The notes beneath the pieces are model-generated. The model was not told the DNA's origin. It saw nothing but the letters and a program-made list of their open reading frames with translations, and did not search any database. The position numbers and the translations under genes are program-made. From Hinthialibacter sp964556895 (GTDB lineage Bacteria > Hinthialibacterota > Hinthialibacteria > Hinthialibacterales > Hinthialibacteraceae): DNA of 64,000 nt. The stretch lies in contig CAZKYC010000007.1 in NCBI GenBank assembly GCA_964556895.1, positions 1 to 64,000 on the forward strand, read 5' to 3'. Below, piece by piece: positions 16,686-24,738 of the stretch (position 1 is the stretch's first letter; each line of letters starts with the position of its first letter).

Positions 16686-18278
16686 TCACGCGCAACTGGT
16701 TGCGCGTTGTTTACACACGTTTCTCACCGTCGCCAGCGCAGCGGGAATCGCATCAGCGATCTGCCCCGCCGCCAGCGACTCGGCGCCTGTCTTCTCTGCA
16801 GCGAGGTCTGCGGCCAGGCCGTGAAGATAGGCCCCGCATGCGGCGGCGGCCTGCGGCGCCAACCGGTTGGCCAACAAGGCGCCGGTCATGCCCGCCAGGG
16901 TATCGCCCATGCCGCCCGACGCCATCGCCGGGTTGCCGGTCGGGTTTACCAATAAAGGCTCGTCATCTTTTGAAATGACCGTCTTGGGGCCTTTTAACAC
17001 GGCCACGCCATTCCCCGTTGCGAGTTTGGCCGCCGCGCCCCAGCGGTCAGCCTGAACTTCACTCGATGAAGATTTCAACAACCGCGCCGCCTCGCCGGGA
17101 TGAGGCGTAATCACCCACGGCGCTTTTCGCGCATGAAGGTCATCAAGCGCGAGGGCGTACAACGCGTCGCCGTCAAACAAGACAGGCGCCGTGACTTCGC
17201 GGCATACCTGTTGAACCAGCGCCTGGGTGTCTTCATCACGGCCCAGACCCGGGCCGATCACGACGCTGTCAAACCGGGAAAAATCAATATCCTTGAACGC
17301 CCATTGCGAAAAGGCGCCACCGTCGGTTTCAGCAACCGGCAGCGTCATCGTTTCCCACACATTGGCCGCATAAATGGGCAATAGCGACTCAGGACACGCC
17401 ATCGTGATCAGCCCCGCGCCCATCTTCACCGCCGCATTGGCGCAGAGCAGCGCCGCGCCGGTCATGCCGCGCGACCCAGCGATAATAAGCAAGCGGCCCT
17501 TGCTTCCCTTATGGGCGGAACGTTCTGGAGCGGGCAACCAATCGTTGACATGGTTCGCTTGAAGCAAGAGTGCGCGGTGTTCGGCGCTTTCAAGCAGGTC
17601 ATTCGGAAAGCCGATATCTAAAATTTCAAGATGGGCGTAATAATCTAATCCTGGCGGTAAGACATGGCCTACTTTGGGCAGCCCCATGGTGTAGACAACA
17701 TCGGCGTGTACGGCGCCGCCTTCGACCGCCCCGGTGTCGGCGTCAACGCCCGAACAGACGTCCACGGCGGCGATCCAAACGCGGGTCGCGCGGGCGTTAA
17801 TGGCCTTGACCGCTTTGTCGAACAGTCCGCGCGGCGCGCCCGATGCGCCCGTACCCAACAGCGCGTCGACCCAGACATGAGAGTGCTTGGTTGATTTGAG
17901 AAACGCTTCAAACTCAGCGCCGTCTTCACATTCGGCAATCGAAACGCCGCTGTCTTTGGCGCGCTGATATTCATGAAGAGCGTCGCCTTTCAGCGAATCG
18001 CCGCTGCCCAATACGGCGGTCAGGGGCGAGAACCCTTCTTTGTGTAACACACGGGCGATGACAAACCCATCGCCGCCGTTGTTTCCACGGCCGCAGACGA
18101 TCGCCAAATTGAATAACTGGTCAGAGGGGACAGTTGCGAGAATGCGGCGGGCGACGCTTTCGCCTGCGCGGTTCATCAGCTGACGACCAGGCACACCGCG
18201 CTCTTCGATTGAGATTCGATCAATCTCAGCCATGGCGCGGCCTGTGACAATACATAACGGATATGAGGCAATAACCAT
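16686..18278 (-). CDS. nnr: Bifunctional NAD(P)H-hydrate epimerase / ADP-dependent dehydratase
   Basis: 530 aa fusion that repairs hydrated NAD(P)H. The N-terminal YjeF epimerase domain has GRGNNGGDGFVIARVL, DALLGTGASGAP and VDVCSGVDADTG. The C-terminal ribokinase-like dehydratase domain (from about 235) has KGSKGRLLIIAGSRGMTGAA, VIGPGLGRDEDTQ, WVITPHPGEAARL and NPAMASGGMGDTLAGM, with the catalytic Asp in GGMGD. Both halves look complete. It lies 30 nt upstream of rny in the same direction and probably heads or joins that operon. No TsaE or Alr neighbour is seen, although these often flank nnr elsewhere. Confidence 0.95.
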   Translation of the reverse strand: MVIASYPLCIVTGRAMAEIDRISIEERGVPGRQLMNRAGESVARRILATVPSDQLFNLAIVCGRGNNGGDGFVIARVLHKEGFSPLTAVLGSGDSLKGDALHEYQRAKDSGVSIAECEDGAEFEAFLKSTKHSHVWVDALLGTGASGAPRGLFDKAVKAINARATRVWIAAVDVCSGVDADTGAVEGGAVHADVVYTMGLPKVGHVLPPGLDYYAHLEILDIGFPNDLLESAEHRALLLQANHVNDWLPAPERSAHKGSKGRLLIIAGSRGMTGAALLCANAAVKMGAGLITMACPESLLPIYAANVWETMTLPVAETDGGAFSQWAFKDIDFSRFDSVVIGPGLGRDEDTQALVQQVCREVTAPVLFDGDALYALALDDLHARKAPWVITPHPGEAARLLKSSSSEVQADRWGAAAKLATGNGVAVLKGPKTVISKDDEPLLVNPTGNPAMASGGMGDTLAGMTGALLANRLAPQAAAACGAYLHGLAADLAAEKTGAESLAAGQIADAIPAALATVRNVCKQRATSCA

Positions 18279-18349
18279 CGTCAGCTCATGGGCTAGAGCG
18301 ATGCCCCATGGCCGAGAAAAGAGAAGGTTACCTGATAGAGATAGGCAAA

Positions 18350-18685
18350 TTAGGTCGCATTATCGTCTTCAGTATCACGATAAAAGAAATCGTGCAAAAA
18401 GACCAACAGTGCAACGACCAAAAACCCTTTCCATAAGGTATCGAAGAAGAAATTGACGGCCGTTTGTTCGTATTGCAGATCATCCAACCCGCTATTGCCC
18501 AGAAACCACATCGTTACATATTTTTGAAGGTATGCGAACGCGACAAAAAAGACTGAGACCACGATGTAGTCGTAAAAATAAAAACGCCTGTTGATTACGC
18601 CCTTTTTGGTTTTCTCTTGGGGACGCGGTTCTGGCGCCGGCTGGGGGGCTGCCGTCGTTTTTCGGCTTTTCTTTCCACGTGCCAT
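18350..18685 (-). CDS. Small two-helix membrane protein, unknown function
   Basis: 111 aa protein. It has a basic, Pro/Lys-rich N-terminal tail (residues 1-32) and two hydrophobic helices at about 40-58 and 82-98, the first preceded by RRFYFYDYIVVSV. A short acidic C-terminus (YRDTEDDNAT) ends it. AAGGG lies 9 nt before the ATG. It lies 72 nt upstream of nnr on the same strand and could be co-transcribed. The family is not recognised. The charge pattern suggests both termini are cytoplasmic. There is no catalytic motif. Confidence 0.6.
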   Translation of the reverse strand: MARGKKSRKTTAAPQPAPEPRPQEKTKKGVINRRFYFYDYIVVSVFFVAFAYLQKYVTMWFLGNSGLDDLQYEQTAVNFFFDTLWKGFLVVALLVFLHDFFYRDTEDDNAT

Positions 18686-18885
18686 TTTACATAGCCCTTG
18701 TGTTTGTAGGTATTGTAAGTCCAGTTAAATCTATTTGGGAAGGGCAGGAGCGCCCTGATTCAATCGAACGAATGATTCTCGATTCACTTATTTTTAGAAC
18801 GGTCTGGCCAATTGATAGTCTCTGTAATAATGAAACGTGCCCCCGAAATGGTATGGCTGGGTCGACAATCACAAAAGGCTATGGT

Positions 18886-19476
18886 CTACAGTTTTTCGAG
18901 TGAATCAAGGTAAGTCTTGACTTCATAGGCAATTGGGTGAACCAGGCGGCCTTTGTCTTGAACGGTTTTGATCTTTGAGTTGGACACCCGGATGGCGCCT
19001 TCGAGCGGGTCGTTTTTGGCCGCGGCGAGAAAGTCTTCCCGAAAATCAAAATATGAGCGGCCCGGCTCTAAATAGTCAGCAATATAGACAATCCACCCCA
19101 TTGGGGTCAGGTTTGGGTGGCCGGTGGGGTGATAGGCCACCGCCATCAAGACATCGTAAGCGTCAACACTGAATGTCTCTTTGAGCATCAACGCGCCGTG
19201 GGGCGCATGAACTAGCGTTGGCAGACGCATCAATTCTTTACCGTACACCACTCGCCCATTTGTCGGCAGCGCCGACCGCTGATTCGGGTTGAGCTCTTTG
19301 GCGCAATCGTGAAAGAGCGCCGCCCAAGCCAGGTGAGTGCGATCGATATCATATTGGCTCCAGGCGTCGGCCAATTCAAAGGCGGTCTTCATCACGCCCA
19401 AGCAATGCTCAAATCGTTTTTCTGATAAATAGTGTTTCAGTTGGTCGATGGCGTCGGACGGCAATAAGTCAATCAC
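18886..19476 (-). CDS. yqeK: YqeK-family HD-domain hydrolase (Ap4A-type)
   Basis: 196 aa HD-superfamily protein matching YqeK, the symmetrical diadenosine tetraphosphatase family. The key residues are H19 in RFEHCLGVM, the HD doublet in WAALFHDCAKEL, VHAPHGALML and VAYHPTGHPNLTPMGWIVYIADYLEPGR, which holds the last His and Asp ligands. It is expected to hydrolyse Ap4A and related nucleotides in the cytoplasm. It starts at GTG 19476 and overlaps the TPR lipoprotein by 8 nt, so translation is probably coupled. The usual neighbours nadD and rsfS are absent here. Confidence 0.88.
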   Translation of the reverse strand: MIDLLPSDAIDQLKHYLSEKRFEHCLGVMKTAFELADAWSQYDIDRTHLAWAALFHDCAKELNPNQRSALPTNGRVVYGKELMRLPTLVHAPHGALMLKETFSVDAYDVLMAVAYHPTGHPNLTPMGWIVYIADYLEPGRSYFDFREDFLAAAKNDPLEGAIRVSNSKIKTVQDKGRLVHPIAYEVKTYLDSLEKL

Positions 19477-21595
19477 GGCGAAGGGATGACTCCAAACGGC
19501 GAATTTTGTCTGCTAAGGTCTGCTTAAATTCCGGCGTAAACTCAAATGGGTGATCGCGGCCGGCGTCAAGCGCCCGGCGCCATGCGTCTAGGGCCTTTTG
19601 GTTCATTCCCTTTTTCGCGTAAGCGTCGCCAAGGTGGTCGAGAATGATGGGATGGCCTGTCTCTATTGTGGCGGCGCGTTTGAGTTGGTCAATCGCTTCG
19701 TCATACTTTTCCAGTCGAAAATAGGCCCATCCGAGGCTGTCGATGTAATTGCCGTTGTTGGGTTGGATGCGCAGCGCTTTTTCGATCAGCGCCAAGCCTT
19801 GTTCGACATTGATGTCGCGGTCTGCGTAGGTGTAGCCCAGGTAATTGTAGGCTTCGGGGTGGTCAGGAAAGCGCTCCATCAGTTCTTTCATGATGAGTTC
19901 GACATCGCCCAGGCGGTCTTGTTTGTCATAGACATACGCGAGTTGAAAACTGACTTGGCGGTGTTGGGCCGAGGTAATGTCTAACAAGGGCAGCGCTTTC
20001 AAATAGGCCTGGCCCGCCGCCGACCATTCCTGGCGGTCAGAGTGAGTCAGGCCCAGCCCGCGCCAGACCAGCGGTTGGTCGGCAAACGCCAATGTCGCAT
20101 TCATCATGGCGCTCAGAACATCGGATGATAGATTTTGTTTGAGCAAACCGAAGCGCAAATGAGAGCGGTATTGGTATTCTTCGAGCCAGACCATCAGGTC
20201 AGTGAGGTCGCTGGCGGCTGTCGTCTGCTGCAGACGTTTGATAAGCGCTTGGGTGTACTCACGCAATTCAGGGGTTCGCCCCATGAAATTCGCCGTCGCC
20301 GCCCGAGCGAACATCAACCGAATATCGTCAGGCTTATCACTCACGGCCTGGTTGAGAATCTCATATAAGCGATTGACCAGGTTGTGTGATTCGAGCGTCT
20401 TAAACGAGTCGCGATAGACCAGGTCGAGTAAGAATGAACTGATCGTTTGTGCGTCGCCTTTAGCGAGAGCGCGTTCGAACCCATCGAGAAAGCGGCCGTA
20501 GCCGTCTTTGTTGCGTTCGACGGATTGCAACACTTCCAACTGTAAGCGGTTGATGCGGTAGTCGGCGGGTTTTTGTTTGACTGCGGCCTCGGCCTGCTCT
20601 ACCGCGAGGTCGGTGTCGCCCATCTTGACTGCAATCAGCGCCAAGTTGCGCGCGGCGTCGTGGTCGTTTGGGTCAAGTGTTTGAATGGTCTGGTATTGAA
20701 ACAGCGCTTCGCGCCATGATTCACGTTGAAAGTATAACAAGCCTAACAAGCGGCGAATGCGTAATTCTTCATTGGCGCCGTCGACGAGGTTTAGCGCATT
20801 CAAAAAGGCTTCGATGGCGGCGTCGGCGTTGCCCATCAGGCTGTTCAGTTCGCCGATTTTGACCTGGGCGTCAAAATAATCGGGCAGCAACTTGGCGATA
20901 CGGTGATATTCATTGAGCGCGTCTTGAAAGCGGCGAGTGCGCGAATAGAGCAGCGCGGCGCGGTAACGATACTCTAACTCGCGCGCCGGGTCATATATAA
21001 CCAACTGTTGATAGACCTGGGCCGACTCATCAAAGCGCCGCGCGCGCTCATAGACGTTCGCCAGTGAAAACAGCGCTTCGAGGTTGCGCGGCGATAGGCC
21101 GAGGATGGTCTGGTAATGTTGAACCGAGCGCCCCCAGTCGCGTTTCTCAGCGTAACAAAGCCCCAAGACGCGATGGAGGTCTATATCATTGGGCGACTCG
21201 GCCAGTTGGGCTTCGGTCACTTGAATCGCTTCGTCGATTTTTCCGCTTTTGAGCAAGGCCTCGCCAGCGCGGGCGCCGAGAAAATTTGACTTGGGCCTTA
21301 CTTCTCTCGCTTTTTGATAGGCCTCGCCCGCCTCGGCGTATTTATTCTCTTCTTCGAGCATGGCCGCTTCAAGCAGGGTTTCATATAACTGGCGGCGGTC
21401 GTCATAAGTCAAGTTTGGGGTTGGGGTAGGGGACGGCGGCGCCTCAGGCGTTGGCGTCAATGTTGGTTGGTGGGTTGGAGTGACAGTGGGGCGCGGGTCA
21501 AGTTGTTTCGTTGTGGGTTCGCGCTTGGTTTCTTCAGGCGCGGTGCAGCTCATGGCGAAAACACAGATCAACGCTATCCAAACAAACGAACGCAT
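19469..21595 (-). CDS. TPR-repeat lipoprotein
   Basis: 708 aa. A signal peptide ends in a lipobox (FAMSC, Cys at residue 17), so the protein should be lipid-anchored. A Pro/Thr-rich low-complexity linker (residues 30-62) leads to tandem tetratricopeptide repeats running almost to the end, for example FLGARAGEALLKSGKIDEA, ALFSLANVYERARRFDESA and NYIDSLGWAYFRLEKYDEA. Such proteins act as scaffolds in envelope or exopolysaccharide assembly; no specific partner is evident. AAGGG precedes the ATG at good spacing. It overlaps yqeK by 8 nt. The C-terminal repeats are the most canonical. Confidence 0.88.
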   Translation of the reverse strand: MRSFVWIALICVFAMSCTAPEETKREPTTKQLDPRPTVTPTHQPTLTPTPEAPPSPTPTPNLTYDDRRQLYETLLEAAMLEEENKYAEAGEAYQKAREVRPKSNFLGARAGEALLKSGKIDEAIQVTEAQLAESPNDIDLHRVLGLCYAEKRDWGRSVQHYQTILGLSPRNLEALFSLANVYERARRFDESAQVYQQLVIYDPARELEYRYRAALLYSRTRRFQDALNEYHRIAKLLPDYFDAQVKIGELNSLMGNADAAIEAFLNALNLVDGANEELRIRRLLGLLYFQRESWREALFQYQTIQTLDPNDHDAARNLALIAVKMGDTDLAVEQAEAAVKQKPADYRINRLQLEVLQSVERNKDGYGRFLDGFERALAKGDAQTISSFLLDLVYRDSFKTLESHNLVNRLYEILNQAVSDKPDDIRLMFARAATANFMGRTPELREYTQALIKRLQQTTAASDLTDLMVWLEEYQYRSHLRFGLLKQNLSSDVLSAMMNATLAFADQPLVWRGLGLTHSDRQEWSAAGQAYLKALPLLDITSAQHRQVSFQLAYVYDKQDRLGDVELIMKELMERFPDHPEAYNYLGYTYADRDINVEQGLALIEKALRIQPNNGNYIDSLGWAYFRLEKYDEAIDQLKRAATIETGHPIILDHLGDAYAKKGMNQKALDAWRRALDAGRDHPFEFTPEFKQTLADKIRRLESSLRRD

Positions 21596-21750
21596 TACAA
21601 TGACCCTTCATACCATAAGTGAATTCTACACTGATACAACGAAAGCGCGCGGAGATTGTTTCGCCGATCAACCGCAATTCGTTTTTATCGAACAACTATT
21701 TAAACGCATGTTGCCAATGCTGCGTTGTCTGAAATTGAAACGCTACTTTT

Positions 21751-22110
21751 TCAGCCCGGCGGCCAGCGCATGAAACGCCCCGCCAACAGGTGGCAGTGTA
21801 GATGAAAGACCGTTTGGCCGCCATTGTCGCCGGAATTGATCACCAGGCGGTAGCCTTCTTGGTCGACGCCGCGCTTTTTGGCTATCGCCAGCGCCGCCTT
21901 GTTGATGTTATGAAGCAACCCGGCGTCATCGTCAGTGATATCGCCCACCCGGGGGATATGCTTTCGTGGAATAATCAGAATATGAATCGGCGCTTGAGGG
22001 TTGATGTCGTGAAACGCGACCACGTCTTCGTCTTCATATTCAAACTCGGTCGGGATGTCGCCGGCGGCGATCTTACAGAAAATGCATTCTGGATCGTGGT
22101 CTTTGGCCAT
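21751..22110 (-). CDS. HIT-family nucleotide hydrolase (HINT type)
   Basis: 119 aa, standard for HINT/Hit proteins. The N-terminal CIFCKIAAGDIP motif and the histidine triad HLHCHLLAGR near the C-terminus are both present, with INSGDNGGQTVFH preceding the triad. These enzymes hydrolyse nucleoside phosphoramidates and adenylated compounds. The ATG at 22110 is preferred over one at 22164 because GGAGG lies upstream and the extra 18 residues are outside the family pattern. It lies 155 bp upstream of the TPR lipoprotein on the same strand. Confidence 0.93.
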   Translation of the reverse strand: MAKDHDPECIFCKIAAGDIPTEFEYEDEDVVAFHDINPQAPIHILIIPRKHIPRVGDITDDDAGLLHNINKAALAIAKKRGVDQEGYRLVINSGDNGGQTVFHLHCHLLAGRFMRWPPG

Positions 22111-22383
22111 CAGTGAAACGACCTCCAGTTTTCCAAAGGGTTTATCGTAAGAAAATTCAGCCATACCAAATCGAAGCGCTCAACTCGCTTTGTTTGCTCC
22201 ATCTTGGCGGCCTTTGACGGGTTCGTCTAGCCCAAAATAAGTCAATAAAATTCTCTGATCCAATCAATGAGTGAAAGGGGGTGGCCTCTCAGTTGAGAAT
22301 GTATTCCATTTGAGTTGTTTGTCTTTGCTTATAGCGCCTCCGCTTATACAGTAAGATGACTTATTCAATGGGGTCACGACTGA

Positions 22384-23226
22384 ATGGGCGTTTTTTTTCA
22401 GAACATTCCGTTAGAGTTTTTTGTGTTTTGCGCGGGCGTCTTTGGCGCTGCGGCGGGCAGTTTTTTTCATGTCTGCGTGGTGCGTATTCCCGAAGACCAG
22501 TCGATTGTCTCGCCCGGCTCGCATTGCCCGCGATGCCAAAACGCCATTCCCTGGTATAATAACGTCCCGGTATTTTCGTATTTGTTGTTGGGCGGCGTTT
22601 GCCCCAATTGCAGATTGCGCATTCCGCCGCGCTACATCATTTTTGAGATGCTCTCGGCGCTGGTGTTTATGGGAGTTGTGTGGCGCTTCGGCGGGACCAT
22701 GGCGTCGATCCCAACAGTGTTGCTCTATATTTTTCTCGTTTCAGACCTGCTGATCATTTCGGGCATCGACTGGGACCATCAATACATCCCTGACGAGTTG
22801 TCGATCCCTATGAGTTTTATCGCGCTGGCGATAGGGACAATCGCCCAATTCACTGGATGGTTTCCGTTGGCGTTGGTGCAGACATTTCCGGACGCGCTCT
22901 TCGGGCTGGTGGTAGGCGGCGGGTTGATCTGGTCGATTCGCGCCATTGGCACGCTGGTCTTTCAACAAGAGGCGATGGGCTTTGGCGACGTGAAATTAAT
23001 GGCGTTTTTAGGCGGCTTTCTCGGCTGGCAAGAAGCGCTGTTGTGTATCTTTCTCGCCGCGTTTTTCGGCTCCATCGTCGGGATCAGCATGAAAATCATG
23101 GGCAAGTTAGAGAAGTATGGAAAGATACCCTTCGGCCCTTATCTCGCGCTGGGCGCGTATGGGTGTTTACTATTCGGCCCCGAGCTCATCGCCTGGTATA
23201 CCAAACCATTCACGATTGGGTGGTAA
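22384..23226 (+). CDS. pilD: Prepilin peptidase / N-methyltransferase (A24 family)
   Basis: 280 aa polytopic inner-membrane aspartic protease that cleaves and N-methylates class III prepilins. The cytoplasmic zinc loop has two CxxC pairs, CPRC (near 55) and CPNC (near 80). The two catalytic Asp lie in IDWDHQYIPDE and MGFGDVKLMA, the latter being the family GxGD motif. Eight or so hydrophobic segments follow the expected topology. Substrates include the pseudopilin at 2652-3290; no pilus or secretion genes adjoin it. It is convergent with recA. Confidence 0.95.
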   Translation: MGVFFQNIPLEFFVFCAGVFGAAAGSFFHVCVVRIPEDQSIVSPGSHCPRCQNAIPWYNNVPVFSYLLLGGVCPNCRLRIPPRYIIFEMLSALVFMGVVWRFGGTMASIPTVLLYIFLVSDLLIISGIDWDHQYIPDELSIPMSFIALAIGTIAQFTGWFPLALVQTFPDALFGLVVGGGLIWSIRAIGTLVFQQEAMGFGDVKLMAFLGGFLGWQEALLCIFLAAFFGSIVGISMKIMGKLEKYGKIPFGPYLALGAYGCLLFGPELIAWYTKPFTIGW

Positions 23227-23228
23227 AA

Positions 23229-23325
23229 AATCGCTGCATCCACGGGCATCATCTCAACCTGGGCGGCGCCGTTGAAGATGACGCCGTCTTCGGCGAATGC
23301 CTTTCCATTGGCCAATTCTCACAGC
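23229..23325 (-). other. Unexplained GC-rich segment between prepilin peptidase and recA
   Basis: This part of the 173 bp intergenic region has codon-like base composition. On the minus strand one frame reads about 30 codons without a stop (ELANGKAFAEDGVIFNGAA and onward), directly after an in-frame TGA. The bases nearer recA (23330-23399) look like ordinary AT-rich spacer. It could be a gene remnant or a conserved RNA; I do not recognise it. Confidence 0.25.
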
Positions 23326-23399
23326 CTAGTCATGTAGTCCCAATACAAATAGTCGCGTTTTTTTTGAGAGCCTGTTTCTGTTTTATCTTATCATATAAC

Positions 23400-24485
23400 C
23401 TACTTCTTTTTTTCTTCTTTCGCGGGCTTGGTTTCTTCGACGGCGGCCTCAGGCGCTTCGGCGCTCTCTTCTTTTGCATCCGGGTCTTTATCAAGGCCGA
23501 GGGCGATGCGGATGCGGCTGTGAATGTCGTCAAAGAGTTCGGGGTTTTCTTTGAGGGTGTTCTTCGAGTTTTCGCGGCCCTGGCCGAGTTTGTCTCCTTT
23601 ATACATATACCAAGCGCCGCTCTTGTCGACGATGTCGTATTCGACGCCAAGGTCGAGCAGCTCGCCGGTGCGTGAGATTCCCTCGCCAAAGGTCAGATCA
23701 AACTCGGCTTCACGAAACGGCGGCGCGACCTTGTTTTTGACCACTTTCACCTTGACGCGGTTGGCGACCGCTTCGCCTTTTTCTTTAATTGTTCCGGTGC
23801 GGCGAATATCGAGCCGCACCGAAGAATAAAACTTGAGCGCGCGCCCGCCGGTGGTGGTTTCAGGGTTGCCAAACATGACGCCGATTTTTTCGCGAATTTG
23901 GTTAATAAAGACTGCGCAGCAATGAGACTTGTTCAGGATGGCGGTCAGTTTTCTGAGCGCCTTAGACATCAGCCGCGCCTGAAGCCCCACTTGGCTGTCG
24001 CCCATTTCGCCGTCGATTTCTGCCCGGGGGACCAACGCCGCCACCGAGTCGATCACGATAATGTCGACCGCGCCGCTGCGCACCAACATCTCGACGATGT
24101 CGAGCGCTTGCTCGCCCGTATCGGGTTGTGAGACCAACAGATTTTCAACGTCGACGCCCAACTTGGCGGAGTATTCAACATCAATGGCGTGTTCCGCGTC
24201 GATAAACGCTGCGGTACCGCCCAGTTTTTGACACTCAGCGACGATGTGTTGGGCCAGGGTGGTCTTGCCTGACGATTCGGGCCCGTAGATTTCAATCACA
24301 CGCCCGCGCGGTACGCCGCCGACGCCCAGCGCGTTATCAAGCGTGAGTGAACCTGTGGGGATCACGCTGACCGCCTGATGGGGGGCGTCGCCCATTTTCA
24401 TGATCGATCCACGCCCGAACTGTTTCTCGATCTGGTTGATGGCAAGGTCAATGGCTTTTTGGCGGTCTTTGGCGTCTACTGACAC
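23400..24485 (-). CDS. recA: Recombinase RecA
   Basis: 361 aa. It is the ATP-dependent strand-exchange protein and SOS co-protease. Diagnostic sequence includes Walker A GPESSGKTT (near 68), the FIDAEHAID segment, Walker B IIVIDSVAALVPRAEIDGEMGD, loop L2 FINQIREKIGVMFGNPETTTGG and the C-terminal KLGQGRENSKNTLKENP. The acidic, Ala/Glu/Lys-rich tail is longer than in E. coli. The start is GTG at 24485 with AAAGGAGA 7 nt upstream. No recX or cinA follows it. Its promoter region is described separately. Confidence 0.98.
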   Translation of the reverse strand: MSVDAKDRQKAIDLAINQIEKQFGRGSIMKMGDAPHQAVSVIPTGSLTLDNALGVGGVPRGRVIEIYGPESSGKTTLAQHIVAECQKLGGTAAFIDAEHAIDVEYSAKLGVDVENLLVSQPDTGEQALDIVEMLVRSGAVDIIVIDSVAALVPRAEIDGEMGDSQVGLQARLMSKALRKLTAILNKSHCCAVFINQIREKIGVMFGNPETTTGGRALKFYSSVRLDIRRTGTIKEKGEAVANRVKVKVVKNKVAPPFREAEFDLTFGEGISRTGELLDLGVEYDIVDKSGAWYMYKGDKLGQGRENSKNTLKENPELFDDIHSRIRIALGLDKDPDAKEESAEAPEAAVEETKPAKEEKKK

Positions 24486-24520
24486 GATCGTGTCTCCTTT
24501 AAGTGTGGGTATAATTCGTT

Positions 24521-24559
24521 GAACATTTGTATAGTATGGCGGCGTCAGCCCAAAATCAA
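24521..24559 (-). promoter_or_regulatory. Candidate recA promoter with SOS-like operator
   Basis: On the minus strand, TTGATT (24554-24559) and TACTAT (24531-24536) are separated by 17 nt, a good sigma-70 arrangement 46 nt upstream of the GTG. The -10 box overlaps GAACATTTGTAT (24521-24532, plus-strand reading), which differs by one base from the LexA-type pattern GAAC-N4-GTAC used in several phyla. Autoregulated SOS control of recA is expected in general; the assignment of this site is inference, since lexA is not in the window. Confidence 0.5.
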
Positions 24560-24738
24560 GCGCAATTTCAAAAAAAATTAGACTTTGAAATTATAGTAAA
24601 TGTCATTGAGAGGTCAATTCGCATTAGTAAAATACTCGAAGAAACGTGGTTTTGATTCACCTTGACCCAAGCCAGCGCGCTGATACGATTCGCTCTATCT
24701 TAGTGATTCCCCTGTAAGGATTTACGCACTCAACCATC

